Source: Gonocerus acuteangulatus
Lineage: Eukaryota; Arthropoda; Insecta; Hemiptera; Coreidae
Direction: 5' to 3'
Length of the DNA stretch: 64,000 nt
NCBI GenBank assembly: GCA_946811695.1
Contig: OX328128.1
Coordinates: 71,850,108 to 71,914,107 of the forward strand
Made by a program: the position numbers and the translations under genes
In this document: positions 33,777 to 43,970 of the stretch, one piece after another
Layout of the letters: the number at the start of each line of letters is the position of its first letter
Position numbering within the stretch: position 1 is the stretch's first letter
The notes under the pieces: model-generated
What the model saw: only the letters and a program-made list of their open reading frames with translations
What the model was told of the DNA's origin: nothing
Database searches by the model: none

Positions 33777-36705
33777 TTACGCTACGTTCAGTTGGCCGGA
33801 TGACCCGGACTTTCTGGATAAGAAGTCCTTCATTGAGACTTGTGACATGGCCTTTCTCTTCTTCTGAACTTGATCCAGCTGTCCTAGCAAGTCTTGGTGA
33901 CGAATCTCCATTGTATGCTGTGCAGGATCAACAGAAGCAACTTCCTGGCTTATGAATCTCCCACTTCGCAGCTCATCGAGGGAATATTGAATTCCATTTA
34001 TAACTGCTTTCGTCCCGTTATATTTAGCAATGAGGCCTTCATCTCTAGCAGATTTTATGTAAGGCCATATTTGTTTCCTCGTCTCCCTCTCCTCTGGGCT
34101 GTAATCCCAGGAAATGCGAACACCGGAGTCAGAAATATTACGTGAAGCTCTTAAGATTTGGAGTTTTCTGCGCAAAGTGAGACATTTTTTGAGAATAGGA
34201 CGATTTCTGATGTTTTTTTCTCCCTATTCGTTTCATGAAGTCCACTTCAATCAGAGTAATATTAACATGAAACTCCTTTGAGAAGAAGGATATAATGTTT
34301 TCCTCAAGATTTTCCGGGGTTACTTTTTCAGACGCAGTCATATTAAAAATTAGAACATTTTTTCTCCTATCAAATCTATTATCTACACCTGAATATTTGT
34401 TAGAAATTTCATTTATTATTTGTGTAGTATAAGTTTCGAATTGTTGGCAGGCATTTTCTAAACAATCGAGCCTGGATTTTATGAGGTCTAATTCATTTTT
34501 AAATTGTTCCATCATGACTCTCAATGCTTGAACATCTTCGTTGCCTTTTTTAATTTCTGTCTTTATCTCCATTAAGAGATCCATCATGACTCTCAATGCT
34601 TGAACATCTTCGTTGCCTTTTTTTAATTTCTGTCTTTATCTCCATTAAGAGATCCATCATGACTCTCAATGCTTGAACATCTTCGTTGCCTTTTTTAATT
34701 TATGTCTTTATGTCCATTAAGAGATCCATCATGACTCTCAATGCTTGAACATCTTCGTTGCCTTTTTTAATTTCTGTCTTTATCTCCATTAAGAGATCCA
34801 TCATGACTCTCAATGCTTGAACATCTTCGTTGCCTTTTTTAATTTCTGTCTTTATCTCCATTAAGGGATCCATCATGACTCTCAATGCTTGAACATCTTC
34901 GTTGCCTTTTTTAATTTCTGTCTTTATGTCCATTAAGAGATCCATCATGACTCTCAATGCTTGAACATCTTCGTTGCCTTTTTTAATTTCTGTCTTTATC
35001 TCCATTAAGAGATCCATCATGACTCTCAATGCTTGAACATCTTCGTTGCCTTTTTTTAATTTCTGTCTTTATCTCCATTAAGAGATCCATCATGACTCTC
35101 AATGCTTGAACATCTTCGTTGCCTTTTTTAATTTATGTCTTTATGTCCATTAAGAGATCCATCATGACTCTCAATGCTTGAACATCTTCGTTGCCTTTTT
35201 TAATTTCTGTCTTTATCTCCATTAAGGGATCCATCATGACTCTCAATGCTTGAACATCTTCGTTGCCTTTTTTAATTTCTGTCTTTATCTCCATTAAGAG
35301 ATCCATCATGACTCTCAATGCTTGAACATCTTCGTTGCCTTTTTTAATTTCTGTCTTTATCTCCATTAAGAGATCCATCATGACTCTCAATGCTTGAGCA
35401 TCTTCGTTGCCTTTTTTAATTTCTGTCTTTATCTCCATTAAGAGATCCATCATGACTCTCAATGCTTGAACATCTTCGTTGCCTTTTTTTAATTTCTGTC
35501 TTTATCTCCATTAAGAGATCCATCATGACTCTCAATGCTTGAACATCTTCGTTGCCTTTTTTAATTTCTGTCTTTATCTCCATTAAGAGATCCATCATGA
35601 CTCTCAATGCTTGAACATCTTCGTTGCCTTTTTTAATTTCTGTCTTTATCTCCATTAAGAGATCCATCATGACTCTCAATGCTTGAACATCTTCGTTGCC
35701 CTTTTTAATTTCTGTCTTTATCTCCATTAAGAGATCCATCATGACTCTCAATGCTTGAACATCTTCGTTGCCCTTTTTAATTTCTGTCTTTATCTCTATT
35801 AAGAGATCCATCATGACTCTCAATGCTTGAACATCTTCGTTGCCTTTTTTAATTTCTGTCTTTATCTCCATTAAGAGATCCATCATGACTCTCAATGCTT
35901 GAACATCTTCGTTGCCTTTTTTAATTTCTGTCTTTATCTCCATTAAGAGATCCATCATGACTCTCAATGCTTGAACATCTTCGTTGCCTTTTTTAATTTC
36001 TGTCTTTATCTCCATTAAGAGATCCATCATGACTCTCAATGCTTGAACATCTTCGTTGCCTTTTTTAATTTCTGTCTTTATCTCCATTAAGAGATCCATC
36101 ATGACTCTCAATGCTTGAACATCTTCGTTGCCTCTTTTAATTTCTGTCTTTATGTCCATTAAGAGATCCATCATGACTCTCAATGCTTGAACATCTTCGT
36201 TGCCTTTTTTAATTTCTGTCTTTATGTCCATTAAGATATCCATCATGACTCTCAATGCTTGAACATCTTCGTTGCCTTTTTTAATTTCTGTCTTTATGTC
36301 CATTAAGAGATCCATCATGACTCTCAATGCTTGAACATCTTCGTTGCCTTTTTTAATTTCTGTCTTTATCTCCATTAAGAGATCCATCATGACTCTCAAT
36401 GCTTGAACATCTTCGTTGCCTTTTTTAATTTCTGTCTTTATGTCCATTAAGAGATCCATCATGACTCTCAATGCTTGAACATCTTCGTTGCCTTTTTTAA
36501 TTTCTGTCTTTATCTCCATTAAGAGATCCATCATGACTCTCAATGCTTGAACATCTTCGTTGCCTTTTTTAATTTCTGTCTTTATCTCCATTAAGAGATC
36601 CATCATGACTCTCAATGCTTGAACATCTTCGTTGCCTTTTTTAATTTCTGTCTTTATCTCCATTAAGAGATCAATCATTGACTGCAACGATACTGAGTCT
36701 GTCAT
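33777..36705 (-). pseudogene. LINE ORF1-like protein pseudogene with giant repeat expansion
   Basis: The minus frame starts at Met 36,705 with M-T-D-S-V-S-L-Q-S and runs 429 residues, almost entirely a 24-residue repeat. A later segment (34,596-34,138) has coiled-coil-like sequence (F-K-N-E-L-D-L-I-K-S-R-L-D-C-L), then R-R-K-N-V-L-I-F-N-M and I-S-F-F-S-K-E-F, then K-R-I-G-R-K. The last segment (34,175-33,777) continues as a C-terminal domain. Coiled coil plus an RRM-like core and a C-terminal domain is the layout of ORF1 nucleic-acid-binding proteins of many arthropod LINEs. A one-base change in the T-run near 34,211-34,217 breaks the frame, and several repeats carry frameshifts or stops. No ORF2 follows, so it is an isolated, dead ORF1 copy. 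Confidence 0.72.
34515..36690 (-). repeat. 72-bp in-frame tandem repeat, 30 copies
   Basis: I count 30 occurrences of CATCTTCGTTGCC at 72-bp steps. Each unit encodes 24 residues (around M-D-L-L-M-E-I-K-T-E-I-K-K). Variants include Glu/Asp, Leu/Pro and Val/Ala changes. Three copies have an extra T in a T6 run (near 34,618; 35,051; 35,484) and two carry an ATTTATGTC variant that makes a minus-strand TAA. Hydrophobic positions are heptad-like; 24 residues equal three heptads plus three. Confidence 0.95.
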
Positions 36706-37176
36706 TTTATAAGATTTTGAGTTATTGGATAAACTATATTTTAAATGTGGACAGATGTTATTTATTGGAAAGACCTTCAGTGATGCGCTTTAATTGCATT
36801 ACTTCCCATAGGTGCGTAAATATTGACGTCAATGTTCACGTTAAAAGAAGGTGACATACACCTGTTCAATAGATATCAGTATACTGGCTGCAGAGGCTGC
36901 GGTTATCATAATCGGTAATAAGTGGGGATAGGCGCATGCGTAATAACCTAATTAATATGGCCACCTTGTCCTACCTTAAACTCGGAGTTATAGATCTTTC
37001 CATCGATCGGCTAGACTCCCACGTGAATGTTTCAGCTTTCTCACTCTTCCAAAACATTAAACAACTATTAAAGTCAGTCCATGCAAATTTTCCAGCCGTA
37101 AATGCACTCCGAAACTTTCTTTTTGACGAGTTATATACGGACCCGATACGAACCGTGCCAATGTCAGCACAACACT

Positions 37177-37180
<4 letters not shown>
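36706..37180. other. Upstream of the ORF1 relic; no gene seen
   Basis: Could include the old 5' UTR of the LINE, but I see no promoter element that I can name. Confidence 0.35.

Positions 37181-37263
<83 letters not shown>
37181..37263. repeat. (AT)n microsatellite
   Basis: About 41 TA units, among the longest pure runs in the window, ending at the Helitron 5' end. Confidence 0.95.
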
Positions 37264-37264
<1 letters not shown>

Positions 37265-37268
<4 letters not shown>

Positions 37269-37723
37269 AATATATAAAATTCTCGTGTCACAGTTTTCGT
37301 TGCCATACTCCTCCGAAACGGCTTGACCGATTTTGATGAAATTTTTTGTGCTTATCCGGTATCTATGAGAATCGGCCAACATCTATTTTTCATCCCCCTA
37401 AATGTTAGGGGTAGTCCACCCCTAAATTTTTTTTTTATTTTTTAGACAAAATTTTTAATTTCTATTTTTTTATGATACAACATACAAAAATACATACAAT
37501 CCTCAATTTTCACCCTTCTACGATCAACCCTTATTTTTTAATAGCCATTTTAGTAATTTAATCATTTTTCCTCTCCGGTCGAAAACTGATCAATCGTCAT
37601 TTAATTAGTTATCCCCGCCAGATGTCTACATCTTGATAGCTGACCCGGAGTCCTGAATAGCAGAATAAATATTTAAAAAAATTATTGAATCGACTGTTAG
37701 GCGGTACGAAGTTCGCCGGGTCA
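37265..37723 (+). mobile_element. Non-autonomous Helitron
   Basis: 5' end TCTCTAATATATAAAATTCT followed by CTCCTCCGAAACGGCTTGAC, the standard start of an abundant arthropod Helitron lineage. 3' end GGCGGTACGAAGTTCGCC (stem GGCG/CGCC) followed shortly by CAGCTAGT, the CTAG-type terminus. It inserted between A and T: (AT)n lies on the left and ATATATA on the right, as expected for host A-T insertion without duplication. About 460 bp, no Rep/helicase. Confidence 0.9.
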
Positions 37724-38088
37724 GCTAGTATATATATACATATCCCTTAGGAATAATTTTTACTTTCTTTCCAGAATAGCTTGTATATAAACTTTGGGAT
37801 GGGTAAAACTTGTAGGGATAAAAAGTTGCGGAAGTGTCAGGATTTAAAGGTTTCTAGGTTGGTAGAATGGCGGACAGGTAGAGGTAAGGAATTCCATAGC
37901 GAGATGACATGGGTGACCAATGATTTTTTGAATAATGCTGTACGGTGAGAAGGGATATAAAGATCAGAAGGACGAGATCAGGTGTGAATAGAAGATTTAA
38001 ATTTAAGGAGTTAGAAAATATGAGAAGGTCTTCGGGATTGAATACAATATATTATATACAATGTGATTACATACCTGTTTAGGAAAGC

Positions 38089-38255
38089 TCAAAGGACATG
38101 GAGGTTTTCGCATGACTTGGATTTGCTATCAGATAGGCATATTTTCTGAAGTAACTCTTTGGCCATGTTGAGCGAGAGGCTGGTCCTGGATGAGTTCAGT
38201 CTGCGCGATTTCTTCCTTTCCCTCACCACGCGCAGTCTGATCTGCTTTAGGGTGC
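38089..38255 (-). CDS. RGK small GTPase, last coding exon
   Basis: Acceptor TTCTGTCCGCAG, phase 1. Encodes a basic stretch (L-K-Q-I-R-L-R-V-V-R-E-R-K-K-S-R-R) and ends with S-K-S-K-S-C-E-N-L-H-V-L and TGA (38,089-38,091). The basic region (membrane and calmodulin binding in the family) and the C-terminal Cys motif without a CAAX box are RGK hallmarks. Fourteen bases after the stop is a consensus donor CAG/GTATGT, so the 3' UTR may be spliced. Confidence 0.93.
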
Positions 38256-38879
38256 CTGCGGACAGAATTGAAAAGGAATTGAAGAAGCTGGCTTAAATGG
38301 TATCGAAAATTCGAGTGATTTTGTTAATTTGGGGATATGTTTATTAATATTAGATACAGTAGTTGTCTGCCTCTTATCATTGAGAGGCCTGGTGGTTATT
38401 TAAGGCACATTTCTTCGCAATATGGCACGCAGTTGTTTGAGAGGGGGAAAAAAACTAACCCGAAGGTGTTGAATCCCGTTTGAACATTTTTTGATGTCTA
38501 ATTACTTGTCTATAATATTGCTTTTCCATTTTATTACTCTGATATTCTTTTTAGTTCTGATCCCAAAACACCTTTTTGTTGACCGTTTTTTTACGGTGTA
38601 GACATCTAAAAGTCATTAGCGAAAAGTAAAACAATATGTTATACCACTTATTTGAAAAATTGGTTTAAGCCATGTAGTCTCACGTATAGATGTAGGTTTT
38701 AAAAGACATTTTTTAGTACAATGAACTTGATGTTTTCAGGTAATTATTTTTAGTTTATTTGGAAGAGAGAAAAAAAAGCAGTAGTAATCTTCGAGTCATG
38801 AAAAAAAAAAGTCAACGGCACGATGTGTCAGAAATGGCTATTTATGGTCAGCATGACCATTATTTCATTTAAATTTTAA
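38256..38879. other. RGK intron, unassigned part
   Basis: Non-coding intron sequence with no identified element. Confidence 0.5.
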
Positions 38880-39050
38880 CGTACATTATAATAAACTCAG
38901 AATTTTAGGACGGGTTATCTATAGGTAACTATCCTTTTCTAGCCAGGATAGGGCTATTGCCTTTTCTTTTTCCCAAGAAAAGCCACCACCCCTAGTGGGA
39001 ATCGAACCCACGATCTTAGGCACGGAGTGTTAACTGCTCCCACCAATTGA
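38880..39050 (-). mobile_element. tRNA-headed SINE (family D), minus copy in RGK intron
   Basis: Minus strand: B-box GGTTCGATTCCCACTAGGGG preceded by GAACACTCCGTGCC-like sequence, then GGTGGTGGCTTTTC and CTATCCTGGCTAGAAA. Same as 47,435-47,635 but with a degraded 5' head. Confidence 0.8.
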
Positions 39051-39306
39051 CAAAAAATGGCAGATTTTGATTACATTTTTTTTTTTTTTTGTTTTTTTTT
39101 ACATGTTCTACTAATTGATAATTTTCATTTGAAAAATTTGACCTTGAAAAACATTTTAAGGTCAATTTTGCGGGTGTCAATATGGGTGTTATTTTTTCTG
39201 ATGTCGCATTTATCTGGCCAAAGGATAACCATTATTTTCCTGACATCCTGTACATAACTCTTGATTTATTCTATTTTTTTATTTAGAAAAAAAAAATTGA
39301 ACTTAC

Positions 39307-39393
39307 CTACAAGCAACTCGTCTACATTGTGTTGAATCCCACTGGAAGTTTCAATGTACTTGCAATCTCTGGAGGCTGCTAGAGACTTTCCTT
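39307..39393 (-). CDS. RGK small GTPase, exon with G5 region
   Basis: 87 nt, phase 1 to phase 1, acceptor AAATTTCAG, donor GTAAGT. Encodes G-K-S-L-A-A-S-R-D-C-K-Y-I-E-T-S-S-G-I and then H-N-V-D-E-L-L-V. E-T-S-S is the G5 guanine-base motif (ETSA in Ras), and the H-N-V-D-E-L-L segment is typical of RGK proteins. Confidence 0.93.
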
Positions 39394-39559
39394 CTGAAAT
39401 TTAACAAAAAATTGTCATTAATACCTTTTCAAGAAATGAAGATTTCAGCTTCTGCGTGAAGGACTTTTATATGACTTGCCTTATCCTTGAAAGGTTTCCA
39501 ATCAAATATGATCACTTAGCCTGCCATTTATTAAGTATGTTAGTCCTTAGGGTGTCCAT

Positions 39560-39838
39560 AGACGGAGAGAAAAATCTCAAGACTTGGACTGCATAATCCA
39601 AACCTTAACCTTCCATCGAAGTAGAATTAAAACCCCAATAGATTAACTGTACAGTCCAATGAGGCCGGGCCTGAAGTGTGTGGACAAGAGGATATTTGCT
39701 TCACATACTGTGCGTCTTCTATAACTGGACTTTGCAGTCTTTGCCTTGAGGTTTATTAACTTATCGTGCGTGTGCTAGACCCGTACAGGCCAAACTGTGC
39801 AGTCCCGGCCTTGAGATTTGAACTTTACAGTCTGATAC
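39560..39838. repeat. Dispersed repeat, copy 2, in RGK intron
   Basis: Counterpart of 2,225-2,560. It lies about 50 bp from the donor end of the exon at 39,892. Confidence 0.75.
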
Positions 39839-39891
39839 AGTACAGCGTCATGTTGGAAACTTAGCAAAGATTTTGCCCCCAAAACACCAAC

Positions 39892-40084
39892 CTTCGTTGG
39901 ATATCTGCCTTGCCCGTGCGAGATCCACCTTGTTCCCAACAAGTATGACTGTCTTCTCCTGTGTGTAGCTCTCTGTCCAAAGATAGTTTAGGATCTCCTC
40001 GGCAGCTTTGAAGGTTGCCCTGTCAACCACGGAGTACACAACAACGGCGGCGTGTGGGTCGTAAGTAGACAGCATGTTTTCCAC
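39892..40084 (-). CDS. RGK small GTPase, exon with G4 motif
   Basis: 193 nt, phase 0 in and phase 1 out. Acceptor TTTTCTAG; donor GTTGGT is weaker than consensus but phase-consistent with the next exon. Encodes V-E-N-M-L-S-T-Y-D-P-H-A, a signature segment after the modified G3 region of RGK proteins, then V-V-Y-S-V-V-D-R and V-I-L-V-G-N-K-V-D-L, which is the G4 NKxD motif for guanine specificity. Confidence 0.95.
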
Positions 40085-40189
40085 CTAGAAAATCAGTATG
40101 TATTAATTTCAGTAGAAATTCCCACTAGAATTGTTGGTTTATCTTTCGAAACCTCTATTTTAGTTAAGAAAGGTTGGTAATCTAAAAAT

Positions 40190-40330
40190 TACACAGGTCA
40201 AAATTTGATTAAAAAAAAACACTTGGAGTGGTATGGTCTTTATGGGTTTTTGGGGTAGCTAATTACGATGAGCGGATTGGTCATCAGGTTCAAGGTCATT
40301 TGAAGGGAATGTAAAATACTAGGGAAAATG
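40190..40330. repeat. Dispersed repeat (second at 62,220)
   Basis: Shares CACAGGTCAANATTTGAT, CACTNGGAGNGGTATGGTC and GATGAGCGG with 62,220-62,360. Class unknown. Confidence 0.65.
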
Positions 40331-40688
40331 TAAAATAAAAATCAATAAAACCATTAATGGAGTAGATCACACTTGCATGTCTTAGGCCAAACATGTGACT
40401 TTCATGTTGAAAATGTCAGCGCCCTTGAGTTTCCCGCCAAAGAACATAACCTCTATAAGAAGGTTATTTCATCACCAAGCAGTTCGGGGGAATGTTATTT
40501 AACCTTCCCATAGAGGTTGTACGTTTTGGCCCAAAACTCACTGGCGCTGCTATTTCACACCTAAGTTTCCAAGAGCATACTTTCCCTTAGTACTCGATTG
40601 TACCAAAAAAATCAACAGGCTACTGAGATGCTTACTATGAAAATTAATGTTTTTATTGTCTTAAATACAGAAACTAATAATGACTTAC

Positions 40689-40780
40689 AGACATTTCTGA
40701 ACTTGGATGATCAATAAAAACCATTTCTGATTCCTCTCCGTCTAGAAGGATTGAGACAGACTTCTCTCCGAATTCGTCGT
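40689..40780 (-). CDS. RGK small GTPase, exon with modified G3
   Basis: 92 nt, phase 1 in, phase 0 out. The acceptor GTGCAG follows a pure T tract; donor GTAAGT. Encodes D-D-E-F-G-E-K-S-V and L-L-D-G-E-E-S-E, then V-F-I-D-H-P-S-S-E-M-S. The position of the Ras DxxG (G3) motif reads D-H-P-S, without the catalytic Gly-Gln, as is characteristic of RGK proteins, which hydrolyse GTP poorly. Confidence 0.94.
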
Positions 40781-40784
40781 CTGC

Positions 40785-40785
40785 A

Positions 40786-40816
<31 letters not shown>
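40785..40816 (-). promoter_or_regulatory. Pure T32 polypyrimidine tract at RGK acceptor
   Basis: On the transcribed strand, 32 uninterrupted Ts sit immediately before GTGCAG. This homopolymer serves as the polypyrimidine tract of the exon at 40,689-40,780 and is probably length-variable. Confidence 0.85.
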
Positions 40817-40817
<1 letters not shown>

Positions 40818-41184
40818 CATTAGGATAATTTTGATAAACCAAAGGAATTATAGTAAAATATAGGCCTTGAGAATAGATTTCATACAGGCTTTCGACAGCA
40901 CCGACAAGAGAAATGTATATTGCCCTAAAAATCCTGGGAATACCAAGAAAGTTGAGAACTGGTTGCAAGGTAAAGATTGGAACAAGTTTGTCGCGTGGAT
41001 TTAGTGTTGAGAGAGAATTCAGATGGGGAGCACCCTCAATAGCCCTTTTTAATCTGCTCCGGGAAGAGGCTATCCGTCGGATCTGACCCAACCCAGTAAG
41101 TACGATTTTCACCAGATTGACCCGACATCCGGATGCTATACGTTTTTCAGAGTGTACAATGGCAGCATTGACTGTTGCTCTCTG

Positions 41185-42300
41185 GTGGAGAACACTGGAA
41201 ATGTTGCAGGAAGGAGATGCTGTTACGCAGTGCAGAGGCTATTAAAGCATATAGTTACGCAGTGCAGAGGCTGTTAAAGGATATAGTTACGCAGTGCAGA
41301 GGCTGTTAAAGCATATAGTTACGCAGTGCAGAGGCTATTAAAGCATATAGTTACGCAGTGCAGAGGCTGTTAAAGCATATAGTTACGCAGTGCAGAGGCT
41401 GTTAAAGCATATAGTTACGCAGTGCAGAGGCTATTAAAGCATATAGTTACGCAGTGCAGAGGCTGTTAAAGCATATAGTTACGCAGTGCAGAGGCTATTA
41501 AAGCATATAGTTACGCAGTGCAGAGGCTGTTAAAGCATATAGTTACGCAGTGCAGAGGCTGTTAAAGCATATAGTTACGCAGTGCAGAGGCTGTTAAAGC
41601 ATATAGTTACGCAGTGCAGAGGCTATTAAAGCATATAGTTACGCAGTGCAGAGGCTGTTAAAGCATATAGTTACGCAGTGCAGAGGCTGTTAAAGCATAT
41701 AGTTACGCAGTGCAGAGGCTATTAAAGCATATAGTTACGCAGTGCAGAGGCTGATAAAGCATATAGTTACGCAGTGCAGAGGCTATTAAAGCATATAGTT
41801 ACGCAGTGCAGAGGCTGTTAAAGCATATAGTTACGCAGTGCAGAGGCTGTTAAAGCATATAGTTACGCAGTGCAGAGGCTGTTAAAGTATATAGTTACGC
41901 AGTGCAGAGGCTATTAAAGCATATAGTTACGCAGTGCAGAGGCTGTTAAAGCATATAGTTACGCAGTGCAGAGGCTGTTAAAGCATATAGTTACGCAGTG
42001 CAGAGGCTATTAAAGCATATAGTTACGCAGTGCAGAGGCTGTTAAAGCATATAGTTACGCAGTGCAGAGGCTATTAAAGCATATAGTTCTCTCAAAGGAG
42101 GTCAAATTCCTTATTTTTAAAACCATAATCTGGCCATCCGGAAAGTACGGATGTGAAACACAAACGCTTACAGGAAGGAGTAAAACTGCGTTGCTGGCAT
42201 GGGGTTGGATAGTCCTTAGACGATTTTTTGGTCCGATTAAAATTGGCGAACAAGCGGCCAAGAACGGAGAAGACGTGGAAGGAAAGGCTGGATGACGTGG
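41185..42300 (+). pseudogene. RTE/CR1-like LINE RT C-terminal fragment split by minisatellite
   Basis: Before the array the frame reads V-A-G-R-R-C-C-Y-A-V-Q-R. After it, L-S-K-E-V-K-F-L-I-F-K-T-I-I-W, then Y-G-C-E-T-Q-T-L-T and L-R-R-F-F-G-P-I. This is the common pattern after the RT palm in RTE/CR1-like LINEs (NRCYYGLQ..L, LSK..K...YKT.IRP...YG.E.W.LT, ILR.IFGP). Only this piece remains. The coding fragment is continuous in sense across the array, which is an expansion of one 32-bp segment of it. Confidence 0.75.
41222..42088 (+). repeat. 32-bp minisatellite, 27 copies
   Basis: Unit GTTACGCAGTGCAGAGGCTR followed by TTAAAGCATATA. I count 27 copies; nearly all differ only at R (A or G), with rare GATAAAG, AAAGG and AAAGT variants. 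In order (A, G, D for the GATAAAG form): AGGAGGAGAGGGAGG then ADAGGGAGGAGA. Very low divergence implies recent growth or homogenisation. Confidence 0.97.
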
Positions 42301-42842
42301 AGGGATAATTGCGTGATATGGGTGTCCGTTGTTGGAAGAGAGTTGCAGCAAACAGGCATTGAAAAATGCTGGTGGCAGAGCTCTTGGTCCTTCATGGACT
42401 GTAGCGTCTTGGTATAGTTCCTTTGAACATTTTTGGTCGATGTTATCCTCAATTTTTAATTGGTTCTTTTTTTAATTGCATTTAGTAGTAAATTAAATGC
42501 TTGACTTATTATATGCAGACGTCCAGCACTTGTAACTAAGAGATATCTGGATTTCGGTGCAGACTTCATCTAAGCCACCTACAGTGTGCATCCTATGAGG
42601 GTATTCGAAAGCATTATTTTGTGGCGCGACACCATCCATAGCAGTCCTGGAAGAGGTATCGATGTCCGATTACTTCCGGGTCATTAAGGTCGACAGTCGA
42701 GCTAGTCGAAGTAATGATAGCTCGGGCTAGGGTCGATGTCGACAGCAAGGAGCAAAAACTATCTACTTCTTAGCAAAGGGCTGCTCCGTCACAAATGATC
42801 ATTGCCCCAATTTACATGAAGGGCGTAATCCTTCAATTCCTT

Positions 42843-42845
<3 letters not shown>
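42301..42845. other. No gene recognised
   Basis: RGK intron sequence with no supported feature. Confidence 0.45.

Positions 42846-42910
<65 letters not shown>
42846..42910. repeat. (AT)n microsatellite
   Basis: Pure TA run adjoining a MITE start. Confidence 0.95.
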
Positions 42911-42913
<3 letters not shown>

Positions 42914-43807
42914 GGTGGTACCCAAAGAAATCGCCATACTTGAGTGCGGTGTACACCGACTTAAGTGTATTTGCACCAAGGAGACACTTTTACCTACATT
43001 ATTTCCCTAGATATAGGGAAATAATGTAACGTGTTCTGTCTATTTGCCAGTTTTTTGGTCATTTGTGTGTTATTTGTCGTTCACGCCAGATGAAAACTTT
43101 AATTTTGATAACATTTTCGAAATCAGCATCAAATTTTCTATAAGATCTCATGTACCTTGTGGAAAAATTTCTCAAACCAAATTTACAGGTGCCACGCAAA
43201 CAAATAACTTATCTCGAAATAACGGGTTTTCATTTTTAATATTCGACGGATCGCACGAGCATTTTTTTGAAGCAGAAAAAAGTTGCGTTATTTCATTACC
43301 TCTCAAAAGGTTCAAGCACATCATAGATAATGACATGGCTAATTTGGTAGTTTGATTAATTTTTAATTCACCACAATTTACCCATGCAAAGCATCCTTTT
43401 TTCGCCTTCAACACTTACTAAAAAATTGGCCATGGTATTAAAATAAAACTTTTCTGAGAGTCTTATCTATCAAACCAAAAAATATGTTCGAGCGGTGCGT
43501 GGAAGATTAAAAATGAAAAAAAAAAAAAATTATCTCGTGATGTTATTTGTCAGGGTGGCTGCTGTGAATTTTGTTTGAGACATTATTGCACAAGGTATAT
43601 GAATGAGATCTTATAGGAAATTAAATGGAGATTTCGAAAATGTGGTCAGAATTAACTTTTCCTGTGGCGTTAACGACAAATAGCGCAAATATGGCCAAAA
43701 ACTAGCGTTTAGAAAAAAAATCGGAAACGCCTATAACTAGGGAAATAATGCAGTAAAAATTTCTCCCTTGTGGGATTCCACTACACTTTAGACAGCGTAC
43801 TCACCCC
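42911..43807. mobile_element. ~900-bp foldback MITE at TA repeats
   Basis: Left CAGGGTGGTACCC...CATTATTTCCCTAG pairs with right CTAGGGAAATAATGCAG...GAGTACGC...CACCCCCTA. Further in, TTTTCGAAATCAGCATCAAATTT and AAGATCTCATGTACCTTGTG pair with CACAAGGTATATGAATGAGATCTT and ATTTCGAAAATG. Both ends abut TA dinucleotides. Long imperfect arms, no transposase; Tc1/mariner-like non-autonomous by inference. Confidence 0.8.
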
Positions 43808-43970
43808 CTATATATATATATAATTGTGTGTTTACATGAATATATGTTTGCTTAGGAAAGACTCAATAACGAGGGCGAAGGAGACGACACATTGTTAAAT
43901 TGACCAATATGCATATATGTTTAAATTGATGAAATTTATGAAAGAGGCATTGTATGTCCTAATAAAGAAA

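Noticed and set aside
34515..36690. CRISPR-like array
   Set aside because: Repeats are contiguous with no unique spacers and the genome is eukaryotic.
36936..37382. Tyr-Ile repeat proteins on both strands
   Set aside because: Translations of the (AT)n run; same for other Tyr-Ile frames across the window.
41222..42088. CRISPR or centromeric satellite
   Set aside because: No spacers; the unit is embedded in LINE coding sequence, so a local minisatellite explains it.
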